The notes under the pieces: generated by a model
What the model was told of the DNA's origin: nothing
Databases searched by the model: none
The model's input: the letters and a program-made list of their open reading frames with translations, nothing else
Translations under genes and position numbers: made by a program
Shown: positions 48,028-56,296 of the stretch, one piece after another
How positions within the stretch are numbered: the first letter of the stretch is position 1
Layout of the letters: every line of letters starts with the position of its first letter
DNA from: JAXGRD01 sp050946655
GTDB taxonomy: Bacteria > Bacillota > Clostridia > Peptostreptococcales > Anaerovoracaceae
DNA length: 64,000 bases
Assembly (NCBI GenBank): GCA_050946655.1
Contig: JBMNVE010000001.1
Location: 73,458-137,457, forward strand
Direction: 5' to 3'

Positions 48028-48621
48028 ATGGCTGAAATTATCCTTGCTTCTGCCTCGCCTAGAAGAATAGATATGTTTTTGACCCGGGGATTTATTGCCC
48101 GGGTCTCTCCTTCTCATGTGGAGGAAAGCCTTCCCTTCCCCTTGACTCACCGAGAATCGGTCATGTATCTGGCTCTAAAAAAGGCTATGGCAACAAAGGA
48201 AAGTTTAACAAAGGCGGAAACACTCACGGGAAGAGAGATCATTGTAGGTGCCGATACCACAGTGATCTCCCGAAAAGGGACTATGCTGGGGAAACCGGCA
48301 GATAAAGAAGAGGCCCTGGCTGCCCTTCTTTCCATGAGAGACACCTATCACTTCGTCATGACGGGGGTTGCCATAATCGGGAACACATCTTCCCTGTGCT
48401 TCTACGAGACCACCAAGGTCTTCTTTTCCCATTATTCCCGAGAGGATCTTCTCCCCTACCTTGATACCGATGAGCCGTATGACAAGGCCGGCGGCTATGC
48501 CATTCAAGGGACCTTCGAAAAATATGTCTCTCGCATAGAGGGGGATAAAAATAACGTCATCGGGTTTCCGATGACGCGCTTTCAACAGGAATTACAATCT
48601 TTTTTACCCTTGGACGGATAA
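48028..48621 (+). CDS. maf: Maf-type nucleoside triphosphate pyrophosphatase
   Basis: A 197-residue Maf/Ham1-like enzyme that hydrolyses modified or surplus nucleotides (dTTP/UTP in the YhdE group). Family motifs: ILASASPRRIDMF at the N-terminus, IIVGADTTVISRKGTMLGKP, and YDKAGGYAIQG. ATG at 48028 follows AGGAGGAG. It is 18 bases downstream of the PBP gene, so probably co-transcribed, and its last codons overlap the convergent gatD by 18 bases. Confidence 0.93.
   Translation: MAEIILASASPRRIDMFLTRGFIARVSPSHVEESLPFPLTHRESVMYLALKKAMATKESLTKAETLTGREIIVGADTTVISRKGTMLGKPADKEEALAALLSMRDTYHFVMTGVAIIGNTSSLCFYETTKVFFSHYSREDLLPYLDTDEPYDKAGGYAIQGTFEKYVSRIEGDKNNVIGFPMTRFQQELQSFLPLDG
48545..48576 (-). terminator. 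Terminator of murT-gatD inside the maf coding region
   Basis: Perfect 9-bp stem CGTCATCGG / CCGATGACG with a 4-base loop, followed on the minus strand by TTATTTTTAT. It lies in the convergent maf gene, about 30 bases past the gatD stop. Confidence 0.75.
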
Positions 48622-49353
48622 TCTCTTTTCCATGTAATCATGGGCTTTATTTTCCAATTCATCATCCAAGGCAGAGAGATTTACTTCTCCATATTTCCGC
48701 ACCAACGCTTTCTCTAGTAGCAAGTCACAGAGCTTGGGATTCTTGGGTAGCAGTGGTCCATGACTGTAGGATGCAAATACGTTCTTGTATCTTGCTCCCT
48801 CCGTCCCATCTTCTCCATTATTGCCACGGCCGCGGATGACCCTCCCCAAGGGCTTGACCCTATCCCCCAGGTAGGTCTTTCCCGAGTGGTTCTCAAAGCC
48901 CACCACAGTTTCCCCATGAAGGTCATCGCAGGCAAACATAAAGTTTCCGATCATCCTGTCCTTATGGCCAATGGTGTGGATATCCAGGCAGCCCATGAAA
49001 TCATACTGCTTTCCATCATGGGTCTGATAATAGTTCCCCAGGATCTGGTAGCCTCCACAGATGGCCAGAAAAACTTTTTCTTCGTCGATTGCACTCTCAA
49101 TCTCTCTTTTTTTATATCGATTGGCATCCTCCAAAAGGACAGACTGTTCAAAGTCCTGTCCTCCTCCCATGAAGAAGATATCGTGATCCGATGCCCGCAG
49201 GGGCTCTCCCACCGGCAATTCCGTCACCTTGCATCCGATCCCCCGCCACTTGAGCCGATTGACCAGGCAGAGGATGTTTCCCGTATCTCCGTAGAGGTTC
49301 AGCACATCCGGATACAGATGACATATATTGATTTCCATTTGGTTCCTATCCAT
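48604..49353 (-). CDS. gatD: Lipid II isoglutaminyl synthase, glutaminase subunit GatD
   Basis: A 249-residue CobB/CobQ-like glutamine amidotransferase. It supplies ammonia to MurT for amidation of the glutamate in lipid II. Catalytic Cys in FLAICGGYQILG and catalytic His in SYSHGPLLPKN are present; ICHLYPDVLNLYGDTGNI matches the GatD N-terminus. ATG at 49353 follows AAGGGAAAA; an ATG five codons later is an alternative. It is 11 bases downstream of murT. A class A PBP gene lies in the next operon, an apt wall-synthesis neighbour. Confidence 0.93.
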   Translation of the reverse strand: MDRNQMEINICHLYPDVLNLYGDTGNILCLVNRLKWRGIGCKVTELPVGEPLRASDHDIFFMGGGQDFEQSVLLEDANRYKKREIESAIDEEKVFLAICGGYQILGNYYQTHDGKQYDFMGCLDIHTIGHKDRMIGNFMFACDDLHGETVVGFENHSGKTYLGDRVKPLGRVIRGRGNNGEDGTEGARYKNVFASYSHGPLLPKNPKLCDLLLEKALVRKYGEVNLSALDDELENKAHDYMEKRLSVQG

Positions 49354-49364
49354 GTATTTTCCCT

Positions 49365-50735
49365 TTACTCCCAAAAGTTCTTGTAACCGTATTTTTGGCT
49401 GATGATCCCGCGAAGGTCCATCATGGCCGTATAGGTGGGCATGATGTACACAGGCCTATCCTGAGTTGTGATCTCCTCAAGGAGACTGTCCCAATTATCC
49501 ATGGGGCGGATCTTCTCCCCGGGGAATCCTGCGTATTTCAAACGCAATGCCATATCGTCCTTTCTGATCCCGGAAACCAAAATGGCGGACAGTTTGCCCT
49601 GGATCCGTTGCAGGATCTCAAAGTCCACATCCCATATCCAGGAGATATCCGTTCCGTCGGCATATTTGTCGTTGAGGCAAATGACGAAGAGGGCTTCCTC
49701 CTTCAGACCGGCCAAAAAATTCAGGACTTGATTGCATCCGGCGGGATTTTTAATGAGGATCATCCGCACAGGAGTCTCTCCAAGCATGAACTTCTCCATC
49801 CTTCCGAAACCACACTCAAAGTCGGAAAGGGCCTCAACCGCCTCCTTCTTGGAAAACCCCATCACATGGGCTACTGCCACTGCAGCCACACCGTTATAGA
49901 TGTTATATCCGCCGGGAAGATTGATCACCGCCCGATAAGTTTCCCCCATAGCGTCAATCTGTATCTCGCTGTGATCCTCGTCGCTGGCCAGAACCTTGTC
50001 CACGGCCACCTGAGGTGCCGGCCTTTCATATCCACAGCCGGGGCAACGGTATTTCCCTAAATGTCCGAAGGTAACGTAGTCATATTCATATTCGGTCTTG
50101 CAGTAGATACAGTAGGGAGCATCGGAGGATTCTCTCACCCGCTCTTTATATATGGGTGTATTGACCCCAAAATAGATGACCTTGTTGGGGATCTCTCTAC
50201 CCAAAGATGTGGTCATGGAGCAGTCGGCGTTAAGGCACACCGTGGCATGAGGTGAGTTTGTGATGCCGATCCTAATACTCTCCAAGGTATGGGTGATTTC
50301 ACCGAAGCGATCCAGCTGGTCTCTGAACAAGTTGGTCACCAGAACGCACTCCGGATCCACATATTTGCCTACTTTTTTGAAAGCCGCCTCATCGCACTCG
50401 ATGAGGGCAATCTCCTTCTTGTTCTTGCCGGTCAAGGATGCATTCGCCACGTATTCTGCGGTGATCCCCTCGATCAGGTTGGCACCGGACCGATTGGCAA
50501 AGTAGGATAGGCCGCTGTCCTTCAGGTTCTGCTCGATCATCCGGGAAGTGGTGGTCTTGCCGTTGGTCCCCGTGACAATAATCGTCCGGACGCCTTTGGC
50601 CAGTTGGCCCAGGATGTCCGGATAGATCTTTAGTGCCACCCGGCCGGGGAAACTGGTAGCTCCCCTTCCCATGGCTCTCATGATATTGCGGGTTATCTTG
50701 CAGGCCGCAACTGCTAAAAACACTCTAAATTTCAT
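49365..50735 (-). CDS. murT: Lipid II isoglutaminyl synthase, ligase subunit MurT
   Basis: A 456-residue Mur-ligase-like ATPase. ATP loop IVTGTNGKTTTSRMIE, Mur-ligase middle domain with ECDEAAFKK, and a four-Cys zinc ribbon (CIYCKTEYEYD ... CPGCGYERP) that is special to MurT. The C-terminal DUF1727 region (KNPAGCNQVLNFLAGL; DISWIWDVDFE) binds GatD. The ATG at 50735 has no close ribosome site; AAAGGA about 20 bases upstream overlaps the end of the DUF4173 gene, so translation may be coupled. Confidence 0.94.
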   Translation of the reverse strand: MKFRVFLAVAACKITRNIMRAMGRGATSFPGRVALKIYPDILGQLAKGVRTIIVTGTNGKTTTSRMIEQNLKDSGLSYFANRSGANLIEGITAEYVANASLTGKNKKEIALIECDEAAFKKVGKYVDPECVLVTNLFRDQLDRFGEITHTLESIRIGITNSPHATVCLNADCSMTTSLGREIPNKVIYFGVNTPIYKERVRESSDAPYCIYCKTEYEYDYVTFGHLGKYRCPGCGYERPAPQVAVDKVLASDEDHSEIQIDAMGETYRAVINLPGGYNIYNGVAAVAVAHVMGFSKKEAVEALSDFECGFGRMEKFMLGETPVRMILIKNPAGCNQVLNFLAGLKEEALFVICLNDKYADGTDISWIWDVDFEILQRIQGKLSAILVSGIRKDDMALRLKYAGFPGEKIRPMDNWDSLLEEITTQDRPVYIMPTYTAMMDLRGIISQKYGYKNFWE

Positions 50736-50747
50736 AAGGAGATTTTA

Positions 50748-52238
50748 TCATATTCCTTTAAAGGTGGCAACGAAGGATTTGCCCGCCCAGTATGCCTGAA
50801 GGTTAAAGTCGTTCCACTTCTTCGTCTGAGACGGGGGGTCGAACCGGTTGAGCATAAACTTGATTTCGCTCTTAAATTTTTCATCCTTTTCCCAGTGATA
50901 CAGTTCAAGCAAATATGGCGAAGCCCCTGCCGAAAGATGGAGCATAGCACCCCGGTCCACCTCTTTCAATGTCCCCGCCTTATATCGCTCCACATTATAT
51001 TTAGCGATCTGTCCATCCACGTTCCCGTAGATCAAAACCATGAAGCAGAGAACAAAGGCGAGGACTCCGGCCCTGGTCCCGTTAAAGGTAGCAATTTGAC
51101 GGATGAGCACCAAGGCAAATATGATCAGGACCAGTGCCATGAACCAAAAGGTATATACCCTAAGCTGAGTCAACCCATAGGAGCTAATGTAAAGGGCCAT
51201 CTTGCTCATGGCCGTAATGCACAAAAGCATGGTAAAGATTGCCATCATAGCCATCAAGAAGCGAAAGGCCTTTGCCCTTCGGTCGCGAACAAAGATGTAG
51301 GAAAAACCACAGACCATGCCGTTGATCACTGTCACCAGGCACAGCTGAAAGAAGCCACCTCTTGCAAATTCCGCATAGGTGTAGCCGGTGGGAAGATATC
51401 CGCCAAATCCCCCAAAGAGGGTGCCGGCCTGCACCCCCATAAAGGCCAGGTATATGCCGCAGAGAGAAACCATGATAGCATATACTGTGGCCCCGGGGAT
51501 GATCGCCACTTGAGTAGCTGCTAAGTCCAGTGACTCCTTTTGGGAAACAGCGTATCTGCTCCTGGCCTCTCCAAAGAGGAGTCCATACAAGTAAAATGCC
51601 ACCGGGATACCAAAAACAAACTGGATGATCATGTTGACCACATGGTGGGAGATGTTCATAGGAAGCATGACCATCATCTGTGCAAAAGCAGCGTCGGCCG
51701 AAATCAACAGCCTGGTCACAGCAAGAAGGATGGGGATGGCCACCACAAGGCCCACCAAGGCCATAAGGATGTTCTTGCCGTTCCTCTTTTCCCTTCCTCC
51801 GTAGAAAACAGAGAAATGACAGGCACCAAAGTTGGCAAAGGGCACCACAAAGAACTTCCGCCCCATCTCCGCCAAGGTATAAAGAGACAGTCTCCTATCT
51901 ACCAAGTTCCCCACGGTAACGGCGATCCAGTAGATGTAGGCCATTTGAGCAAAGAGGAATGCCAGATGTCGTTCCAAAACACTATCGAAAATAAAGAGGT
52001 TTGCGCCGCATAAAAGGATGATCCCGAGGGGCAGAAGGCTTCTCTTGTTCTGTTTGTATCCGTGACTGTGGGTATAGATGAGCCCAAAAGCCACCATGAT
52101 GATCACCAGCAGGGCGCCTCCCAGTCCCTTGCCGTGACCTCCGGGCAATGCCCAGTACAGGTATCCGCACAGGATGGCGGACAGGCCAAACAATCGATCT
52201 CCCATGGAGAAAGAAAGGTCTTTGAGTCGGTTTGTCAT
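50748..52238 (-). CDS. DUF4173-family multi-pass membrane protein
   Basis: A 496-residue protein with about ten to twelve membrane segments in the first 400 residues and a soluble C-terminal ~90 residues (ASPYLLELYHWEKDEKFKSE). The pattern (ADAAFAQMM; GYTYAEFARGGFFQLC; YTFWFMALVLI) is the DUF4153/DUF4173 type, whose function is unknown. ATG at 52238 follows AAGGAG. It forms a trio with an XRE regulator and a DUF2975 protein, and precedes murT. Confidence 0.78.
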   Translation of the reverse strand: MTNRLKDLSFSMGDRLFGLSAILCGYLYWALPGGHGKGLGGALLVIIMVAFGLIYTHSHGYKQNKRSLLPLGIILLCGANLFIFDSVLERHLAFLFAQMAYIYWIAVTVGNLVDRRLSLYTLAEMGRKFFVVPFANFGACHFSVFYGGREKRNGKNILMALVGLVVAIPILLAVTRLLISADAAFAQMMVMLPMNISHHVVNMIIQFVFGIPVAFYLYGLLFGEARSRYAVSQKESLDLAATQVAIIPGATVYAIMVSLCGIYLAFMGVQAGTLFGGFGGYLPTGYTYAEFARGGFFQLCLVTVINGMVCGFSYIFVRDRRAKAFRFLMAMMAIFTMLLCITAMSKMALYISSYGLTQLRVYTFWFMALVLIIFALVLIRQIATFNGTRAGVLAFVLCFMVLIYGNVDGQIAKYNVERYKAGTLKEVDRGAMLHLSAGASPYLLELYHWEKDEKFKSEIKFMLNRFDPPSQTKKWNDFNLQAYWAGKSFVATFKGI

Positions 52239-52240
52239 GT

Positions 52241-52444
52241 TTACTCCTTGTATTCCAGGATATCTCCCGGCTGACATTCCAAGACTCTACAGATTTCTTC
52301 CAAGGTTGAAAAGCGAACGGCTTTGGCTTTGTTGTTTTTTAGGATGGAAAGGTTGGCCGGGGTGATGCCCACTTCTTTTGCCAGATCTCCTGCAGAGATC
52401 TTCCGCTTGGCCATGACCACATCCAGGTTTACAATGATTCCCAT
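52241..52444 (-). CDS. Small XRE-family regulator (YozG type)
   Basis: A 67-residue protein that is only a Cro/CI helix-turn-helix: VNLDVVMAKRKISAGDLA, then EVGITPANLSILKNNKAKAV and the C-terminal LEEICRVLECQPGDILEY. Proteins of this type accompany DUF2975 membrane proteins in many Bacillota. ATG at 52444 follows TAGGAGG. It likely controls this operon. Confidence 0.9.
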   Translation of the reverse strand: MGIIVNLDVVMAKRKISAGDLAKEVGITPANLSILKNNKAKAVRFSTLEEICRVLECQPGDILEYKE

Positions 52445-52454
52445 GGATGCCCTC

Positions 52455-52907
52455 CTATATGGTGAAGTCGTTTTCCGTCTTGATGACGATAGCTTCTTCG
52501 ATCACATTTTTCACAACACGGAGAATCAATCCAATGAATGCTGCGATGATAGCCACCCCCAGAAAAAGAAGGTAGTATCTTCCCGCGATTGCCAGGAGCA
52601 GCGCTCCCGCAAAGCAACACCAGGAGATCGTCCGTAGATAAAACACATTTCTTGGGACGAATACATCTCCCCTTCTGATCCCCGACAGCAACCGGTCCAG
52701 GCATATGAGGACCGCTCCCCCGGGCAGACAGCAGGCATACAGGATCGCCATAAAGACGAAAAATTCTTCCGGCTCCAATCCGTTTCCCATGTGGTCTGCG
52801 TAGTAGGCCATCAGTTTAGGCAGCAGGACTGCACAGACCACCATAAGTGCCATTACAATTCTCGTACAAACCAGTGAAAGTACTGTTGATTTCTTAGAAT
52901 TCCACAT
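52455..52907 (-). CDS. DUF2975 membrane protein
   Basis: A 150-residue protein with four membrane segments (SLVCTRIVMALMVVCAVLLP; FVFMAILYACCLPGGAVLI; ISWCCFAGALLLAIAGRY; FLGVAIIAAFIGLILRVV) and a charged C-terminal end VKNVIEEAIVIKTENDFTI, the hallmark of DUF2975. Function unknown. An ATG at 52907 with AAAGGAAG upstream is chosen; an ATG six codons earlier is possible. Confidence 0.8.
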   Translation of the reverse strand: MWNSKKSTVLSLVCTRIVMALMVVCAVLLPKLMAYYADHMGNGLEPEEFFVFMAILYACCLPGGAVLICLDRLLSGIRRGDVFVPRNVFYLRTISWCCFAGALLLAIAGRYYLLFLGVAIIAAFIGLILRVVKNVIEEAIVIKTENDFTI

Positions 52908-52941
52908 ACGATAACTTCCTTTCATGCATGAGTTCTATTTC

Positions 52942-52970
52942 AATATACTCTCACCATTGTCGTTTGTCAA
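52942..52970 (-). promoter_or_regulatory. Promoter of the DUF2975-XRE-DUF4173-murT-gatD run
   Basis: Minus strand perfect TTGACA, 17-base spacer, TATATT. Confidence 0.8.
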
Positions 52971-52977
52971 TATTTAT

Positions 52978-53823
52978 TTATCGTTTTTCGATAAATTTAT
53001 TTACCATACTGCGAAGGAGGCTTATTTCAGAAGCATAGCCTGCAAGATCGTTGGGGGTTTCCAGGATCATGGGAAGATCACGCAAGTCAGGATGATTAAC
53101 GATCTTCCTGAAGGTGTCCAGTCCCAGATAGCCCTCGCCAATCTTGGCGTGTCTATCCTTTCTGGACCCTATTGGGTTTTGGCTATCATTCAAATGCAAG
53201 GCCTTTAAATAGGAAAGGCCAATCACCCGGTCGAATTCCCTTAGAACGCCATCTAAATCATTGACGATATCATAGCCGGCATCGCTTACATGGCAGGAAT
53301 CCATACAGACGCCGATTTTAGATTTTTCCTCTATCCCGTCAATGATTGCCGCAAGCTCTTCAAAATTTCTTCCCACCTCGCTACCTTTACCTGCCATAGT
53401 CTCAAGAAGAACCACCGTCTGCTGGTCAGGGGTAAGGATATCATTGAGAAGTTCACAGATCAATCTGATACCCGTCTCCACACCCTGACCCGTATGACTG
53501 CCCGGATGGAAGTTGTAGTAATTGCCCGGAAGCAATTCCATGGCTTCCAGATCCTCCGACACGGCAATCCTTGCAAACTCCCTGACTTTTTTGGTCTGGG
53601 AGCACGGGTTGAGGGTATATGGTGCATGAGCCACCAATTTCCCGAACCCGTTTTTTTCCGCAAGCATGCGAAAGGCGCTGACATCCTCAATGTTCACCGC
53701 CTTTTTCTTTCCCCCTCTTGGATTTCTCGTAAAAAACGCCAGGGTATTGGCACCGATGGAAAGAGCTTCTTTCCCCATCTTGCCATATCCCCCTGCAACG
53801 GATATATGACTTCCGATAAACAT
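52978..53823 (-). CDS. nfo: Endonuclease IV (AP endonuclease)
   Basis: A 281-residue zinc enzyme that cuts DNA at abasic sites. Signatures: GSHISVAGGYGKMGKEA, TLAFFTRNPRGG, FHPGSHTGQGVETGIRL, VLLETMAGKGSEVG, GVCMDSCHVSDAGYDI, and LNDSQNPIGSRKDRHAKIGEG. ATG at 53823 follows AGGAGAAGG. It is eight bases after the NYN-domain gene and probably last in the long operon starting at the AI-2E-type permease. Confidence 0.96.
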   Translation of the reverse strand: MFIGSHISVAGGYGKMGKEALSIGANTLAFFTRNPRGGKKKAVNIEDVSAFRMLAEKNGFGKLVAHAPYTLNPCSQTKKVREFARIAVSEDLEAMELLPGNYYNFHPGSHTGQGVETGIRLICELLNDILTPDQQTVVLLETMAGKGSEVGRNFEELAAIIDGIEEKSKIGVCMDSCHVSDAGYDIVNDLDGVLREFDRVIGLSYLKALHLNDSQNPIGSRKDRHAKIGEGYLGLDTFRKIVNHPDLRDLPMILETPNDLAGYASEISLLRSMVNKFIEKR

Positions 53824-53831
53824 TCCTTCTC

Positions 53832-54524
53832 CTATTTCTTTAAGCTGACTGTGGTGATGTTGTTCTTTTTGTGGAGTTGCAAACTTGCAAAGTCTCCGAT
53901 GAGGTCCGACAAAGATTTCTTCTGGTAGTTGCTCACATCAAAGTCCGCCCACCTGTTTTGCAACTTACTGCCAATCTCCGCCAGGTCCGTCGTCTTATTT
54001 TTGTCATCGTTGGCAATGATGATGGCCTTGATCCTTTTTTCAATGGTCTTTTTGTTGATGATATTTCGAGTACGAGTGGGGGCCGGATCCGCCACCGGCA
54101 TGCTGGAAAGGTTGATGAATTTATTACAGGCTTCCTTCAGCGCGGTAGGTGTCTTTTCCTCGCCCATCCCGATGACCATCATGTTCTCTTCCCGTAGCCG
54201 GCTGGCCAGGCGTGTAAAGTCACTGTCGCTGGATACGATGCAGAAACCATCCACCTTGCCCGTGTACAGAATGTCCATAGCATCGATGATCATAGCTGAG
54301 TCTGTAGAATTTTTTCCTACCGTGTTGCTGAACTGCTGTATGGGGGTCAAGGAGTTTTCCAAAAGGATCTTTTTCCAGCTCCCCGCTTGGGACTGGGTCC
54401 AGTCCCCGTATATTCTTTTGTATGTAGTAACGCCTTCTTCATTGACCTTGTCCAGGATGTAATCCAGGTACTTTGCGGATATGTTATCCGAGTCGATGAG
54501 CAGGGCTATTCTTTTTTCTTCCAT
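53832..54524 (-). CDS. NYN-domain (LabA/DUF88) ribonuclease-like protein with C-terminal LOTUS-like domain
   Basis: A 230-residue protein. The N-terminal ~140 residues are a NYN/PIN-like nuclease domain: IALLIDSDNISAKYLDYIL, KNSTDSAMIIDAMDILYTG and CIVSSDSDFTRLASRLRE supply the conserved Asp residues. Residues ~165-230 (TTDLAEIGSKLQNRWADFD; YQKKSLSDLIGDFASL) look like an OST-HTH/LOTUS RNA-binding domain. Such proteins are thought to act on RNA. It lies between whiA and nfo; role unknown. Confidence 0.85.
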   Translation of the reverse strand: MEEKRIALLIDSDNISAKYLDYILDKVNEEGVTTYKRIYGDWTQSQAGSWKKILLENSLTPIQQFSNTVGKNSTDSAMIIDAMDILYTGKVDGFCIVSSDSDFTRLASRLREENMMVIGMGEEKTPTALKEACNKFINLSSMPVADPAPTRTRNIINKKTIEKRIKAIIIANDDKNKTTDLAEIGSKLQNRWADFDVSNYQKKSLSDLIGDFASLQLHKKNNITTVSLKK

Positions 54525-54526
54525 GT

Positions 54527-55456
54527 TTATCCCTTCTTTGCGAGTTCTTCAATTCGCTTCATTCTATGGCTTACGCCGGATTTTTTCAGGGGCGGCGTGA
54601 GCATTTCCCCCAGTTCTGTCAGCGATATATAGGGGTTTTCCAGGCGGAGGAGGGCGATTTCCTGCAACTTCGCCGGAAGGTTCCCGATGCCGACCTTTTC
54701 GATATTTTCTATCTGCCTTCCCGCAGCGGAGAGGGCTTTGTCGATATTGGCCTGATCACAGTTACTCTGGCGGTTTGCCTCATTTCGAAGTTCTTTTTTG
54801 AACCGCACATCTTCAAAGGCAAAATATTGGGAATGTGCGCCCATGATGGCAAGAAGGTCCAGGATCTGCCCCGATTCTTTGACATAGACAACGTAGTCAC
54901 TTTTTCTGAGCACCTTCTTGGCATGCAAGTCCACGAAGGTATTGATCAATCTTCTCATGTCTGCAGCTAGGGTTTCCGTGGCGCATACGATCTCAAACTG
55001 ATATGCTTTTTCCGGATTGGTCATGGTTCCCGCTGCCAAAAAAGCCCCTCTCAAGTAGGACTTACGGCAGCATTTGGTCTTGATCAACCCGTCATATATC
55101 CCGTCAGTTAAATAGTTCACACCTTCGCGGATCATCAGGATCCCCGTTTCTCTCAGGATCTGCTGGCTCAGTTCCCCCGGCCCGATGGTGATGCTGTAAT
55201 ATCTCCTCTTTTTCAATGTATTCCCCCGCCCCACCTCGAGGATCGTCTCCACATTGAAGTAATTCTTGATGAGAGTATTGAATCGGCGAGCCACGGCGGG
55301 AATTTCGGTGGTAAGCACGATGGTGAACTTACCACCTCCTGCCAGTCTCAACTTTCCGCAAAAGCGAATGAATGCGGCGATTTCCGCCAATATGCAGCAC
55401 TTTTTATCGGGAGTCAGCCGGGCCAACTCATTTTTTGTGTCGCTGGAAAAAGACAT
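54527..55456 (-). CDS. whiA: Sporulation/division regulator WhiA
   Basis: A 309-residue WhiA: N-terminal LAGLIDADG-like domain (FSSDTKNELARLTPDKKCCILAE; RFCGKLRLAGG; SYLRGAFLAAGTMTNPEKAYQFE) and C-terminal helix-turn-helix (LPAKLQEIALLRLENPYISL; SGVSHRMKRIEELA). It is a DNA-binding protein linked to cell division and chromosome segregation. ATG at 55456 follows AAGAGGTAG, one base after the kce stop; the longer frame upstream overlaps kce and is rejected. In most Bacillota yvcK precedes it; here kce does. Confidence 0.95.
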   Translation of the reverse strand: MSFSSDTKNELARLTPDKKCCILAEIAAFIRFCGKLRLAGGGKFTIVLTTEIPAVARRFNTLIKNYFNVETILEVGRGNTLKKRRYYSITIGPGELSQQILRETGILMIREGVNYLTDGIYDGLIKTKCCRKSYLRGAFLAAGTMTNPEKAYQFEIVCATETLAADMRRLINTFVDLHAKKVLRKSDYVVYVKESGQILDLLAIMGAHSQYFAFEDVRFKKELRNEANRQSNCDQANIDKALSAAGRQIENIEKVGIGNLPAKLQEIALLRLENPYISLTELGEMLTPPLKKSGVSHRMKRIEELAKKG

Positions 55457-55457
55457 A

Positions 55458-56282
55458 CTACCTCTTTTTGATGCTGAGTATCTCTCTTGCCTCATCGGGT
55501 GTGGCGATTTCTCTGCCAAGGATGTTCGCGATCTTGACAACCTTCTCCACCAGTTGGCCGTTGCTCTCGGCCAGGACGCCTTTTTCGATGTACAAGGTGT
55601 CCTCGAATCCCACTCGCACGTTACCCCCCATGATGATAGAGGCCGTGGCCATATCAAATGCCGCCCTACCGATGCCGCATCCCGTCCAGGTGCTCCCCGG
55701 GGGAATTGAGTCCACGCAAAACGCCAGATCCCTTACGGTCGCAGACATCTGCACTCCCAGTACAAAGTCAAAATGCAAAGGGGCATCCAGAAGGCCTTTC
55801 TTCTGCACTTTCAGGGCAATGTCGATCATCCCCTTATCGAAGCACTCCAGCTCCGGCTTGATGCCTCTTTCCTGCATGATCTTTGCAAAGTTCATGATGG
55901 TGTTGTCCGTGTTGACAAAGATTTCATCCCCACCGAAGTTGACCGTACCGCAGTCTAGGGTGGCAAACTCGGGAGTCGGCGTGATGTCTGTGGATTGGAG
56001 TCTCTCCATATCGCTCATTCCTACGGCACCTCCCGTTGATGGTTGTATGATTGCATCGGGACATTCCTTCAAAATAGCGTCTACGCACTCCTGAAATCGC
56101 TCCTTGCTCTGGGTGGGTGTTCCATCATCTTCACGGACATGAAGGTGGATCACTGCTGCTCCCGCATCGTAAGCGGACTTAGCCTCCCGAACGATTTCTT
56201 CCACGGTATACGGGACTGCCGGGTTATTTTCTTTCGTAACCTCAGCACCGCAAATGGCTGCAGCAATAATTAGTTTTTCCAT
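55458..56282 (-). CDS. kce: 3-keto-5-aminohexanoate cleavage enzyme (Kce/BKACE family)
   Basis: A 274-residue zinc enzyme of the BKACE family. Kce condenses 3-keto-5-aminohexanoate with acetyl-CoA to give aminobutyryl-CoA and acetoacetate in lysine fermentation. The zinc and catalytic residues fall where expected: Glu14 in ICGAEVTKENNPAVP, His46 and His48 in VIHLHVRED, and a Glu in VRVGFEDTLYI (Glu227). The start at 56282 (AAAGGAG upstream) makes this numbering match. BKACE paralogues use other beta-keto acids, so the exact substrate is unsure. No kamA, kamDE, kdd or kal gene is nearby. It lies between rapZ (14 bases) and whiA (1 base). Confidence 0.9.
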   Translation of the reverse strand: MEKLIIAAAICGAEVTKENNPAVPYTVEEIVREAKSAYDAGAAVIHLHVREDDGTPTQSKERFQECVDAILKECPDAIIQPSTGGAVGMSDMERLQSTDITPTPEFATLDCGTVNFGGDEIFVNTDNTIMNFAKIMQERGIKPELECFDKGMIDIALKVQKKGLLDAPLHFDFVLGVQMSATVRDLAFCVDSIPPGSTWTGCGIGRAAFDMATASIIMGGNVRVGFEDTLYIEKGVLAESNGQLVEKVVKIANILGREIATPDEAREILSIKKR

Positions 56283-56296
56283 TGATTGTACTCCTT

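Noticed and set aside
55457..55657. N-terminal extension of whiA
   Set aside because: The extra 67 codons lie inside kce in another frame; the family N-terminus begins at 55456 with a good ribosome site.
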